Source: Paraburkholderia lacunae
GTDB taxonomy: Bacteria > Pseudomonadota > Gammaproteobacteria > Burkholderiales > Burkholderiaceae
Assembly: GCF_003353175.1 (NCBI RefSeq)
Contig: NZ_QHKS01000003.1
Coordinates: forward strand, 186,001 to 250,000
Direction: 5' to 3'
DNA: 64,000 bases
Positions 1-9,667 of the stretch are shown one piece after another (the stretch's first letter is position 1; the number at the start of each line of letters is the position of its first letter). The translations under genes were made by a program, and so were the position numbers. Below the pieces are notes generated by a model, which worked only from the letters and a program-made list of their open reading frames with translations, was not told the origin of the DNA and made no database searches.

Positions 1-476
1 CCCGAACGGTTCAGCGCGAAGCCCGGGAGGTCGTACGAGTTGCACGGTTCGACCAGCAGCCTGATACCGGCCTTCTTCAGTTCGCCTGCGGCGAAGCGCA
101 GGTTGTCGACGATCGTCGCGCGCGCTTTGTCCGCCTCCACGCCCGCGGTCGGGATGCCGACGAGGCAGTTCAGTTGCGGCACCTTCAGCGCCTTCGCGTA
201 TTCGATCGCGCGGCCGACGCCTTCCTGAAACTCGCCCACGCGATCCGGCAAACACGCGATGCCGCGTTCACCGGCTTCCCAGTTGCCCGCGGGCAGGTTG
301 TGCAGCACCAGCTTCAAGCGATTCTGTTGCAGGCGCTCGCTCAATTCGGCGATCTGATACGGATACGGAAACAGGAATTCGACGGCGTTGAAGCCCGCGT
401 CCGCGGCCGCGGCAAAGCGGTCGAGGAACGGCACTTCGTTGAACAGCATGGTTAGATTCGCGGCAAATTTCGGCAT
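1..476 (-). CDS. hyi: Hydroxypyruvate isomerase (partial, 3' end outside window)
   Basis: The first ~158 residues read MPKFAANLTMLFNEVPFLDR and continue with a TIM-barrel pattern typical of hydroxypyruvate isomerase, including VLHNLPAGNW and LVEPCNSYDLPGF. The enzyme interconverts hydroxypyruvate and tartronate semialdehyde in glyoxylate metabolism. The start ATG lies at 476-474; the C-terminal third is beyond the left edge. It sits 129 bp downstream of gcl on the same strand, the usual gcl-hyi order, so co-transcription is likely. A tartronate semialdehyde reductase gene is the expected next gene, but it is out of view. Homology by recognition is strong; activity is inferred. Confidence 0.88.
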   Translation of the reverse strand, partial: MPKFAANLTMLFNEVPFLDRFAAAADAGFNAVEFLFPYPYQIAELSERLQQNRLKLVLHNLPAGNWEAGERGIACLPDRVGEFQEGVGRAIEYAKALKVPQLNCLVGIPTAGVEADKARATIVDNLRFAAGELKKAGIRLLVEPCNSYDLPGFALNRS

Positions 477-550
477 GGTGCGTAGATCTCGCTGGTCGGT
501 CAGTGGAATAACTTCATGAGGCGGTTCAACGGCGTTCAGTCGCTGCGCTG

Positions 551-580
551 CTGAACGTTGCTGAGCGTTGCTGAACCGCG
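551..580. repeat. 10-bp direct repeats between gcl and hyi
   Basis: Three consecutive 10-bp units beginning CTGAACGTTG, CTGAGCGTTG and CTGAACCGCG fill part of the gcl-hyi spacer. They are imperfect and short; no hairpin or function is evident. Confidence 0.5.
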
Positions 581-605
581 CTCATGTGCTGCGAAGTCAG
601 GACAC

Positions 606-2384
<1,779 letters not shown>

Positions 2385-2432
2385 GAATGTCTCCTGAATG
2401 TCTTGGGATGGGCTAGATAGGGTGTTAGATGC

Positions 2433-2452
2433 ACTTTAAGGTCCACCTAAAG
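2433..2452. promoter_or_regulatory. Imperfect palindrome in gcl/LysR intergenic region, candidate operator
   Basis: CTTTAAGGT, then CC, then ACCTAAAG form an interrupted inverted repeat about 50 bp upstream of the gcl start codon, between gcl and the divergent LysR-type gene. LysR regulators commonly bind dyads in such divergent regions. Position and symmetry are seen; operator function is inferred. Confidence 0.4.
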
Positions 2453-2547
2453 GTTTGATAAGATCAGTTCGGGTCGCTTATTTCGAAACAAAAAGTATGG
2501 AATGGCGCTGACGGAGACGACGGGCGCGCTGCGTGGGCTCTGTGTGC

Positions 2548-2697
2548 GCTCTGCGTGGGACTGGAGTAAGCGCTAAAGCGCCAACTCCAGTCGACGACGC
2601 TCTGCGTGGGACTGGAGTAAGCGCTAAAGCGCCAACTCCAGTCGACGACGCTCTGCGTGGGACTGGAGTAAGCGCTAAAGCGCTAACTCCAGTCGAC
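2548..2697. repeat. Three tandem 51-bp repeats, each a hairpin
   Basis: Units start at 2548, 2599 and 2650 with an exact 51-bp period. Each contains a strong interrupted hairpin: ACTGGAGT, AA, GCGC, loop TAAA, GCGC, CA (TA in the third copy), ACTCCAGT, followed by a GTCGAC palindrome. Hairpins span 2560-2591, 2611-2642 and 2662-2693. The array ends 7 bp before the AGGAGA ribosome binding site of the LysR gene. The 51-bp period is a multiple of three, so frames stay open across the array on both strands, giving 17-residue peptide repeats; that coding appearance is probably incidental. Confidence 0.9.
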
Positions 2698-2710
2698 ACA
2701 GGAGACAGAA

Positions 2711-3625
2711 ATGGACCGCTTCAAACAGATCGAAACCTTTGTGCGCGTCGCGGACGCGGGCAGTCTCGCCGCTGCCGCGCTCGAAGAGGGCGTGTCGCCG
2801 GTGATTCTCGGCCGCCGCATCGACGCGCTCGAAAAGCGCCTGGGCGTCAAGCTGATGTACCGCTCGACACGGCGCCTCGTGGTCAGCGAGGACGGTGCGG
2901 CGTTTCTGGAGCGCTGCCGCGGCTTGCTCACCGAATGGGATCAGGCGGAAAACGAACTGAGCGCGGGGCGGCGCGCGATCAATGGCCATCTGATCGTATC
3001 GGCGCCGGCCGCGTTCGGGCGCAAGCACGTTGCGCCGCTCGCGCCGGCCTTTCTCGCCGACAAGCCGGAACTCCAGCTGTCGTTCAATCTGACCGACCGG
3101 GTCGTGGATCTGGTGCGCGAGGGCTACGACCTGTCGATCCGCATAGGCGGCGCGGTCGATCCGAATTTCGTCGCGGTGAAGCTGGCGTCGAACCGCCGTG
3201 TGGTATGCGGCACGCCGGAATACTTCCGCCAATACGGTAAGCCGAAAACGCTCGAGGACCTGCCGCACCACAACTGCCTCGCGTTCAACCTGCAGGGCGG
3301 CCAGAACCGCGGCTGGTACTTCCGACGCAACGGCAAGCTGGCCACGGTGCGGGTGGGCGGCACGCTCGATTGCAACGACGGCGAGCTGCTGCATCGCTGG
3401 GTGTCCGAAGGGCTCGGGCTCGGCTGGCGCTCCACGTGGGAAATCCAGCAGCAGCTGGCGCGCGGCGAACTCGAAACCGTGCTCGACGAGTTCGCGTTGC
3501 CCGATTACGACATTCTCGCGGTCTATCCGCAGCAGCGTTATGTGCCGGCCAAGGTGCGCTACTTCATCGATTACCTGAAAGAGGTGTACGCCAGCAAGGA
3601 CTACTGGAACCGCGCGACCTATTAG
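2711..3625 (+). CDS. LysR-family transcriptional regulator
   Basis: This 304-residue protein has an N-terminal winged helix-turn-helix (MDRFKQIETFVRVADAGSLA, then GRRIDALEKRLGVKLMYRST) and a C-terminal periplasmic-binding-like effector domain, the LysR layout and length. AGGAGA at 2700-2705 supports the ATG at 2711. It is transcribed away from gcl, so it is the likely regulator of gcl-hyi; effector unknown. Its untranslated leader would have to include part or all of the 51-bp hairpin array unless transcription starts inside it, which could influence its expression. Confidence 0.9.
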   Translation: MDRFKQIETFVRVADAGSLAAAALEEGVSPVILGRRIDALEKRLGVKLMYRSTRRLVVSEDGAAFLERCRGLLTEWDQAENELSAGRRAINGHLIVSAPAAFGRKHVAPLAPAFLADKPELQLSFNLTDRVVDLVREGYDLSIRIGGAVDPNFVAVKLASNRRVVCGTPEYFRQYGKPKTLEDLPHHNCLAFNLQGGQNRGWYFRRNGKLATVRVGGTLDCNDGELLHRWVSEGLGLGWRSTWEIQQQLARGELETVLDEFALPDYDILAVYPQQRYVPAKVRYFIDYLKEVYASKDYWNRATY

Positions 3626-3808
3626 CGGAGCGGGAGCGTTGGCGGTCTCGGGCGCTCCACGTGAGGCGTGAGCGGTGATCGGCGAGCGCCATCCCATGCC
3701 TTTTTCGCGATTTAACGGCCGGGCGGGAATAAACTCGGAGCGCGGCCGGTCTTGTGGTGAGAGACAGTCGTCACGTGTCAGCCAACCTGGTCATATCGCC
3801 AGGCCGCA

Positions 3809-4690
3809 ATGCCCTGGAGGGCCGAGGTGGTCCAAACCGATTCACATGCCGTTCGCGCGCGCGACGATGCCGACGCCGACCCCGACGCGATGAGGAGCCG
3901 CCGTTTCCAGCAACTGGCGCTACCGCATCTCGACGCGGCGTATAACCTTGCGCGCTGGTTGTGCGGCAACTCCAACGATGCCGACGACGTCGTGCAGGAA
4001 GCGTTCATGCGCGCGTTCCGTTTCTTCGACACCTTCCGCGGCGAAACGGCCCGGCCGTGGCTGCTGGCGATCGTGCGGCGCACCTGGTACACGGAATGGC
4101 GGCGGCGCGCGTCGTCGCTCGAAGTCGTCGAGTTCGACGACAGCATGGACGACGCCACCTTCGAAGGCTGGAGCGCCGGCGGCGCCGATCCGCAGACGCT
4201 GCTGATCCGCGACGAGGACGCGAAGCTCGTGCACGAAGCGCTGGCGCAGTTGCCGGTCGAATACCGCGAGGTGCTGATCCTGCGCGAACTGGAAGAGATG
4301 GGCTATCGCGAGATCGCGATGGTGGCCGACGTGCCGATCGGCACGGTGATGTCGCGGCTAGCACGAGGGCGCCGCAAGCTGGCCGCGCTACTGACGGCGC
4401 CGCAAGGCGGCGGCCAGCCGGTGTCCGGCGTTCCGGCGTCGGCGCCGTCCGCGCGCGGGGCGCCGCGGCCAGCGCCGCGTGCATGTCAGGCCGATCCGAA
4501 CGACAGCGCCCGCGGCGCAGGCGAGGGCGGGACCGAGCCGGGCGGGCCGCCACGCGCCGCCATGTCAGCCGCGCGCGCAGCACCGACGGCTTCCGTATCA
4601 CCGCTCCGGGCGGTCTCCAACGCCCGACCATCCAATGCCCCCGGCGCGAGCGCCGCCGGCCCCACTCAGGAGACGCCAGATGGACTGTAA
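3809..4690 (+). CDS. ECF sigma factor with long low-complexity C-terminal tail
   Basis: Sigma region 2 is clear (DADDVVQEAFMRAFRF) and region 4 follows (LPVEYREVLILRELEEMGY, then REIAMVADVPIGTVMSRL), the layout of an extracytoplasmic-function RNA polymerase sigma factor. The core ends near residue 195; a further ~98 residues are Ala/Pro/Gly-rich with no recognisable domain, so the 293-residue product is much longer than the usual 170-200. The start could instead be the ATG at 3890, just before the conserved LPHLDAAYNLARW. Its last 11 bp overlap the anti-sigma gene, so the two are translationally coupled. The inducing signal is not evident. Confidence 0.85.
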   Translation: MPWRAEVVQTDSHAVRARDDADADPDAMRSRRFQQLALPHLDAAYNLARWLCGNSNDADDVVQEAFMRAFRFFDTFRGETARPWLLAIVRRTWYTEWRRRASSLEVVEFDDSMDDATFEGWSAGGADPQTLLIRDEDAKLVHEALAQLPVEYREVLILRELEEMGYREIAMVADVPIGTVMSRLARGRRKLAALLTAPQGGGQPVSGVPASAPSARGAPRPAPRACQADPNDSARGAGEGGTEPGGPPRAAMSAARAAPTASVSPLRAVSNARPSNAPGASAAGPTQETPDGL

Positions 4691-5600
4691 CGAAGCGCGG
4701 CCGCTCCTCGATGCGAGCGCCGACCGTGAACTGCCGGCACCGGACGCACTACGGGTCCAGCAACACATCGATGGCTGCGACGCCTGCCGGCGCGAAAGCG
4801 AAAGCCTGCGCGCGTTGAGCGAGTCGCTGCGCGCGGCGCCGTATCACCGCGCACCGGACTGGCTGCGCGAGCGGATCGTCGCATCGCTGCCGGCCACGGA
4901 CGATGCCGCCTTCGCGACTGCGGCCCGCAAGCCGGCGCCGCGCAAACCGCGCTGGCTAGCCAGGCTGCGCGGCTGGCTGGATAGCCAGCGCGGTCCGCAA
5001 CCCGGCTTGAGCGGGCTGGCGCAGGCGGGCGCTCGGGGGCGTCTTGTCGCGCAAGGCTGGCTGGTGGCGCTGGTCGTCGCCCTATGTGCGGTGGCGGCGG
5101 GCGTCACGATGAGTCTGCGCCGTCCGGCGGAGTTTGCGCCGTTCGCCGACGAACTGGTCGAAAGCCATGTACGCGCACAGTTGTCCGGCCACGACATCGA
5201 TGTGATTTCGACCGACCGGCATACGGTCAAGCCCTGGTTCAACGGCCGGCTCGACTATTCGCCGCCGGTCGAGGATCTGGCCGCGAGCGGTTTCGCGCTG
5301 GAGGGCGGGCGGCTCGACTACATTGCGCATCAGCGGGTCGCGGTGCTGGTGTACCGCTATCGCAAGCATGTGATCGACGTGTACGTGTTTCCCGAGGGCG
5401 GCGCGGCGGCCGCGAGCCTGCGCGGCAACGGGCCGGCTTCGCCGGCGCCGACCCGCGAAGGCTATGCGATTGCCCACTGGAACGCGGAGGGCATGACGTG
5501 GTGGGCGATAACCGACGCCGCGCCCGATGCGTTGAGCGGCCTGGAAACCTCATTGAAGGCGCGTCTGCAAAGCGGCAGCGAGCGCACGGAAGGCGGCTGA
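4680..5600 (+). CDS. Zinc-type anti-sigma factor, single-pass membrane protein
   Basis: The start ATG at 4680 has a CAGGAG ribosome binding site and overlaps the sigma gene. Residues Cys3, His29, Cys33 and Cys36 form the His-x3-Cys-x2-Cys pattern of zf-HC2/ZAS anti-sigma domains, which bind the cognate sigma at the membrane. One hydrophobic segment at about residues 126-146 anchors the protein, leaving a ~150-residue extracytoplasmic C-terminal domain. That domain contains DVISTDRHTVKPWFNG and a WWAITDA segment, similar to putative transmembrane transcriptional regulators next to ECF sigmas. The partner is the overlapping upstream gene; the stress sensed is unknown. Confidence 0.85.
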   Translation: MDCNEARPLLDASADRELPAPDALRVQQHIDGCDACRRESESLRALSESLRAAPYHRAPDWLRERIVASLPATDDAAFATAARKPAPRKPRWLARLRGWLDSQRGPQPGLSGLAQAGARGRLVAQGWLVALVVALCAVAAGVTMSLRRPAEFAPFADELVESHVRAQLSGHDIDVISTDRHTVKPWFNGRLDYSPPVEDLAASGFALEGGRLDYIAHQRVAVLVYRYRKHVIDVYVFPEGGAAAASLRGNGPASPAPTREGYAIAHWNAEGMTWWAITDAAPDALSGLETSLKARLQSGSERTEGG

Positions 5601-5775
5601 ATGGGTGGAAAAGGCGGAAAAAGGACCCCAGGATGGACGCTGGAAGGGCGACAGAATGACGGCGGGCGAGCGTCGGACTTGCCGGCCGCCTTGGGCCGCC
5701 TTGGGTCACCGTCACCCGCCACCGCCTAAACCCTTGAAAACACACTTGATTCGCGCGCTGCATTAACGGGATATC

Positions 5776-5804
5776 TTGCAACCCGGCCCCAATCGGGTTA
5801 AACT
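5776..5804 (+). promoter_or_regulatory. Predicted sigma70 promoter of the rpsF operon
   Basis: TTGCAA at 5776-5781 and TAAACT at 5799-5804 are separated by 17 bp, ~65 bp upstream of rpsF. The spacer contains an inverted repeat AACCCG/CGGGTT. Predicted transcription would start near 5811 and include the stem-loop at 5821-5849. Confidence 0.6.
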
Positions 5805-5820
5805 CATTGGCTTCTCACTT

Positions 5821-5849
5821 GCCACACCGGTTCCGACGCCCGGGTGGCT
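5821..5849 (+). promoter_or_regulatory. Stem-loop in rpsF leader, candidate S6:S18 autoregulatory element
   Basis: GCCAC pairs with GTGGC and CCGG with CCGG, with a one-base A bulge and a loop TTCCGACGC that exposes CCG. It sits just before the AAGGAG ribosome binding site of rpsF. Many bacteria have an rpsF leader in which a CCG-containing hairpin binds the S6:S18 complex. The fold is seen; identity with that element is inferred. Confidence 0.5.
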
Positions 5850-5869
5850 TTAATCCACAAGGAGTGTGT

Positions 5870-6244
5870 ATGCGTCATTATGAAATCGTCTTTATCGTGC
5901 ATCCCGATCAGAGCGAGCAAGTGCCCGCCATGATCGAGCGTTACAAGAGCACGATCACGTCGCACGGTGGTCAGATCCATCGCATCGAAGACTGGGGCCG
6001 TCGCCAACTGGCCTACATGATCGAGAAACTCGCGAAGGCTCACTACGTCTGCATGAACATCGAATGCGACCAAACCACGCTCGACGAGCTGGAGCACGCA
6101 TTCAAGTTCAACGACGCTGTTCTGCGTCACCTGATCGTCAAGATGAAGAAGGCCGAAACCGGCCCGTCGCCGATGATGAAGGAAGTGCAGCGCGAAGAAG
6201 CCAAGAAGTCGGCCGCTACGCAGCCGTCCGAAGCGCAGGCTTAA
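5870..6244 (+). CDS. rpsF: 30S ribosomal protein S6
   Basis: The product ([20 protein letters not shown], 124 residues) is ribosomal protein S6, which binds S18 and the central domain of 16S rRNA. The start at 5870 follows AAGGAG at 5859-5864 and matches the family start; an upstream in-frame ATG at 5807 lies before the leader stem-loop and is not credible. The Ser/Thr/Ala-rich C-terminus ([13 protein letters not shown]) is normal for beta-proteobacterial S6. It leads the operon rpsF-priB-rpsR-rplI, which ends in a strong terminator at 7401. Confidence 0.97.
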   Translation: MRHYEIVFIVHPDQSEQVPAMIERYKSTITSHGGQIHRIEDWGRRQLAYMIEKLAKAHYVCMNIECDQTTLDELEHAFKFNDAVLRHLIVKMKKAETGPSPMMKEVQREEAKKSAATQPSEAQA

Positions 6245-6294
6245 GACACACTATTTAAGCTACCAGACCAAGCGTCGTTCTCGCCAAAGGGTAC

Positions 6295-6594
6295 ATGAAC
6301 CGGCTGCAACTCACGGCCAGCGTCGTCGAACGCGAACCGGTGCGGTATACCCCCGCCGGCGTTCCGATTGCAGGCTGCACGTTGCACCACCGTACGGAAG
6401 TTGTCGAAGCCGGCATTGCCCGGCAAGTCGAACTGACCATGCCGGCGGTGGCCGCAGGCGAGGCGAGCGGTAAGCTGGAAAGCTGTCCGATGGGCGTGGA
6501 AACGCTCTTCACAGGCTTCCTGGCAAAGAAACACCGCAACGCAAGAACTCTGGTATTTCACATCACAGCATTGCAGGACATTGGAAAGGACTGA
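6295..6594 (+). CDS. priB: Primosomal replication protein N
   Basis: The 99-residue OB-fold protein ([20 protein letters not shown]) is PriB, a small single-stranded-DNA-binding partner of PriA in replication restart. Length and its place between rpsF and rpsR are canonical. Signature segments [13 protein letters not shown] and [11 protein letters not shown] are present. It starts 50 bp after rpsF and ends 2 bp before rpsR, so it is translated from the ribosomal protein message. Confidence 0.95.
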   Translation: MNRLQLTASVVEREPVRYTPAGVPIAGCTLHHRTEVVEAGIARQVELTMPAVAAGEASGKLESCPMGVETLFTGFLAKKHRNARTLVFHITALQDIGKD

Positions 6595-6596
6595 AC

Positions 6597-6872
6597 ATGC
6601 CCCGCCCGACTGGTAAGAAATTCGACAAGCGTCGTCAGCAACAAAATCCGCTCTTCAAGCGCAAGAAGTTCTGCCGTTTCACGGCCGCAGGCGTCGAGTA
6701 CATCGACTACAAGGACATCGATACGCTGAAGGACTTCATCGGCGAAAACGGCAAGATCACGCCGGCGCGTCTCACGGGTACGAAGTCGCATTATCAACGC
6801 CAGCTGGATACGGCAATCAAGCGCGCACGTTTCCTCGCGCTGGTGCCGTACACCGACCAGCACAAGGCCTAA
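6597..6872 (+). CDS. rpsR: 30S ribosomal protein S18
   Basis: The 91-residue product ([20 protein letters not shown]) is S18, with the conserved core [17 protein letters not shown] and the basic C-terminal [26 protein letters not shown] precedes the ATG; the gene begins 2 bp after priB. Its single cysteine and the lack of a CxxC zinc motif fit the zinc-free form. It is expected to pair with S6, encoded two genes upstream, both on the ribosome and possibly on the operon leader. Confidence 0.97.
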   Translation: MPRPTGKKFDKRRQQQNPLFKRKKFCRFTAAGVEYIDYKDIDTLKDFIGENGKITPARLTGTKSHYQRQLDTAIKRARFLALVPYTDQHKA

Positions 6873-6899
6873 CCCGACGACGCGATAAGGAGCATCCGA

Positions 6900-7352
6900 A
6901 TGCAAATCATTCTTCTGGAAAAAGTCGTCAATCTGGGTAACCTGGGCGATATCGTGAAGGTCAAGGACGGTTACGCGCGTAACTTCCTGATCCCGAACAA
7001 GCAAGCTCGCCGCGCAACGAAGGAAGCCCTGGCTGAATTCGAAGTCCGCCGCGCTGAACTCGAAAAGGTCGCCGCTGAAAAGCTGGCTGCCGCTCAAGCT
7101 CAAGGCGAAAAGCTGGCAGGCTCGACGGTTCAGATCGGCCAGAAGGCTGGCGTGGACGGCCGTCTGTTCGGCTCGGTGACGAACGCTGACATCGCTGACG
7201 CGCTGGTCAAGCAAGGCTTCACGGTTGAAAAGGCGCAAGTGCGTCTGCCGGAAGGTCCGCTGAAGATCGTGGGCGACCATCCGGTGCAAATCTCGCTGCA
7301 CACCGACGTGCTCGTCGATGTGACGGTGTCGGTGCTGGGCGAACACGTCTAA
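6900..7352 (+). CDS. rplI: 50S ribosomal protein L9
   Basis: The 150-residue product begins [20 protein letters not shown] and has the L9 layout: N-terminal rRNA-binding domain with [13 protein letters not shown], a long connecting helix rich in Ala/Glu/Lys, and a C-terminal domain containing [22 protein letters not shown] precedes the ATG. It is the last gene of the rpsF operon, followed by an intrinsic terminator. Confidence 0.97.
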   Translation: MQIILLEKVVNLGNLGDIVKVKDGYARNFLIPNKQARRATKEALAEFEVRRAELEKVAAEKLAAAQAQGEKLAGSTVQIGQKAGVDGRLFGSVTNADIADALVKQGFTVEKAQVRLPEGPLKIVGDHPVQISLHTDVLVDVTVSVLGEHV

Positions 7353-7400
7353 GCCGACCGCAGCCAGGTATCAGATAGCATCTGCCAGGTTGTTGCTGGC

Positions 7401-7438
7401 AAAAGGCAGGGGCCGGGTGACCGGCCCCTGCCTTTTTT
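7401..7438 (+). terminator. Intrinsic terminator after rplI
   Basis: A 12-bp perfect stem GGCAGGGGCCGG / CCGGCCCCTGCC with loop GTGA is followed by TTTTTT, about 50 bp after the rplI stop. The A-run preceding the stem extends it. It separates the ribosomal operon from dnaB. Confidence 0.93.
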
Positions 7439-7524
7439 GTGCCCGGTATTTGTGCCGGTCCGGCTGCAATGAAGTATCGGTTTTTGATTTCCTCCGCGCG
7501 CATTTACCCCGATAATTCCTCTCC

Positions 7525-8913
7525 ATGAACGCACCGTCCAAAGATCCCCAACTCGAATCGCTAAAAGTCCCGCCGCATTCGATCGAGGCCGAGCAATCGG
7601 TGCTGGGCGGCTTGCTGCTCGATAACGCCGCATGGGACCGTATCGCCGACTTCCTGTCACAGAGCGATTTTTACCGCTACGACCACCGGATCATCTTCGA
7701 ACACATCGGCAAGCTGATCGCGGCGACGCGTCCGGCCGACGTGATTACGGTCTACGAGGCGCTTGGCACCTCGGGCAAGGCGGATGAGGTCGGCGGTCTT
7801 GCCTACCTGAACGCGCTGGCTCAGAACACGCCGAGCGCGGCCAATATTCGTCGTTACGCGGAAATCGTGCGCGATCGCGCGGTGTTGCGCCGTCTCGTGT
7901 CGGTGGCCGACGAAATCTCGGCCGACGCATTCAATCCGCAAGGCAAGGAAGTCCGCCAGTTGCTGGACGAGGCGGAGTCGAAAGTGTTTTCGATCGCCGA
8001 AGACGGCGCGCGCGGCACTCAGGGCTTCCTGGAAATCGGGCCGCTGCTGACCGAAGTGGTCGAGCGGATCGATACGCTGTATCACACCGCCAATCCGAGC
8101 GACGTGACCGGCACGCCGACCGGTTTTGTCGACCTGGACCGGATGACCTCGGGCATGCACGGCGGCGAATTGATCATCGTCGCGGGCCGGCCGTCGATGG
8201 GTAAAACGGCGTTTTCGATGAACGTCGGCGAATACGTCGCGGTCGAGTACGGTCTGCCGGTCGCAGTGTTCTCGATGGAAATGCCGGGCACGCAACTTAC
8301 CATGCGTATGCTCGGATCGGTCGGCCGGCTCGACCAGCACCGCATGCGCACCGGGCGTCTGACCGACGAGGATTGGCCGAAGCTCACGCACGCAGTGCAG
8401 AAGATGAGCGAGGCGCAGATTTTCATCGATGAAACCGGCGGTCTGAATCCGATGGAATTGCGCTCGCGCGCGCGCCGGCTGTCGCGCCAGTGCGGCAAGC
8501 TGGGCCTGATCATCATCGACTATTTGCAGCTGATGAGCGGTTCGTCGTCGGGCGAGAACCGCGCGACCGAAATCTCGGAAATCTCGCGTTCGTTGAAGAG
8601 TCTCGCCAAAGAACTCGATGTGCCGGTGATCGCGTTGTCGCAGCTGAACCGGGGCCTGGAGCAGCGTCCGAACAAGCGGCCGATCATGTCGGACCTGCGC
8701 GAATCCGGCGCTATCGAGCAGGACGCGGACGTGATCCTGTTCATCTACCGCGACGAGGTCTACAACCCGGACAGCCCGGACAAGGGTACCGCGGAAATCA
8801 TCATCGGTAAGCAGCGGAATGGTCCGATCGGGCCTGTTCGCCTCACGTTCCACGGTCAATTCACGAAGTTCGACAATTTTGCCGGTGCGCAGAATTTCTA
8901 CGGCGGAGAGTGA
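7525..8913 (+). CDS. dnaB: Replicative DNA helicase DnaB
   Basis: The 462-residue product has the DnaB N-terminal helical domain (PHSIEAEQSVLGGLLLDN) and a RecA-like motor with Walker A GRPSMGKTAF near residue 220, Walker B LIIIDYLQLM and the arginine-finger region GAIEQDADVILFIYRDE. Length is normal and there is no intein. It forms the hexamer that unwinds DNA at the fork. The ATG at 7525 has no obvious ribosome binding site; GATAAT lies 8 bp upstream, so a very short leader is possible. Confidence 0.96.
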   Translation: MNAPSKDPQLESLKVPPHSIEAEQSVLGGLLLDNAAWDRIADFLSQSDFYRYDHRIIFEHIGKLIAATRPADVITVYEALGTSGKADEVGGLAYLNALAQNTPSAANIRRYAEIVRDRAVLRRLVSVADEISADAFNPQGKEVRQLLDEAESKVFSIAEDGARGTQGFLEIGPLLTEVVERIDTLYHTANPSDVTGTPTGFVDLDRMTSGMHGGELIIVAGRPSMGKTAFSMNVGEYVAVEYGLPVAVFSMEMPGTQLTMRMLGSVGRLDQHRMRTGRLTDEDWPKLTHAVQKMSEAQIFIDETGGLNPMELRSRARRLSRQCGKLGLIIIDYLQLMSGSSSGENRATEISEISRSLKSLAKELDVPVIALSQLNRGLEQRPNKRPIMSDLRESGAIEQDADVILFIYRDEVYNPDSPDKGTAEIIIGKQRNGPIGPVRLTFHGQFTKFDNFAGAQNFYGGE

Positions 8914-9040
8914 GGCGAGCAGTAAAGCGATATCGGCACGGGTGTTGTAACGACGCTTTCAAAATCGCGACATCGACCCCGGAACGGTACAATGTGGCAG
9001 TTTTATGTCAGCCATTACGTGACCATTTTCCGGGATCCCA

Positions 9041-9667
9041 ATGTTCGGTCGTTTCATGCCCACCGAGGGCAAGTTCTTTGAAAATTTCAATGCGCACGCA
9101 AAGTGCATCGTCTCGGCAAGCCGCGAACTCGAGCTGCTGATCGACAATCTGCAGGACGCCGAAACTCATAAGCAAAACGTGCAGAAAGCCGAGAAGGCCG
9201 CCGACAAGCTCACGCACGAAACCATCGACCTGCTGCACAAGACTTTCATCACGCCGCTCGACCGCGACGAGATCCACAAGCTGATCACCACGATGGACGA
9301 CATCCTCGATCTGATGGAGGACGTCGCCACCGCTATCTCGCTGTACGACGTGCAGGCAGTGACCTCGGAAGCGAGCCAGCTGGCACACATCTGCACGGCC
9401 ACGTCCGAGCGCGTGCAGTTCGCCGTCAGCCTGCTGTCGGACATGAAGCAGGCGAGCCAGATCCTGAAGGCGTGCGAGGAAATCGACCGTCTGGAGTCGG
9501 AAGCCGACCGCGTGCTGCGCTCGGCGATGTCCAAGCTGTTCCGCGAAGAAGACAACGTCAAGACGCTGATCAAGCTGAAAGCGATTTACGAACTGCTCGA
9601 AACGATCACCGACAAGTGTGAGGACGTAGCGAACATCATCGAAGGCATCGTGCTGGAAAACGCATAA
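9041..9667 (+). CDS. DUF47 (PhoU-like) protein paired with phosphate transporter
   Basis: The 208-residue, almost wholly helical protein (MFGRFMPTEGKFFENFNAHA) belongs to the DUF47/PhoU-related family that accompanies PiT transporters. Conserved acidic segments such as LDRDEIHKLITTMDDILDLM resemble the metal-binding faces of PhoU-like proteins. Its stop codon overlaps the start of the PiT gene by one base (TAATG), indicating tight coupling. It is likely a modulator of the transporter; biochemical role unproven. An upstream TACAAT at 8989-8994 may be its -10 element. Confidence 0.9.
   Translation: MFGRFMPTEGKFFENFNAHAKCIVSASRELELLIDNLQDAETHKQNVQKAEKAADKLTHETIDLLHKTFITPLDRDEIHKLITTMDDILDLMEDVATAISLYDVQAVTSEASQLAHICTATSERVQFAVSLLSDMKQASQILKACEEIDRLESEADRVLRSAMSKLFREEDNVKTLIKLKAIYELLETITDKCEDVANIIEGIVLENA

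Noticed and set aside
2548..2697. CRISPR array
   Set aside because: Only three units with no unique spacers; the whole 51-bp unit is repeated and no cas genes are present.
2478..2699. Small repeat protein encoded on the minus strand across the 51-bp array
   Set aside because: The period is a multiple of three so frames stay open by default; no ribosome binding site or conserved start was seen.
7525..8913. Intein in DnaB
   Set aside because: Length is 462 residues and the Walker A and downstream motifs are uninterrupted.
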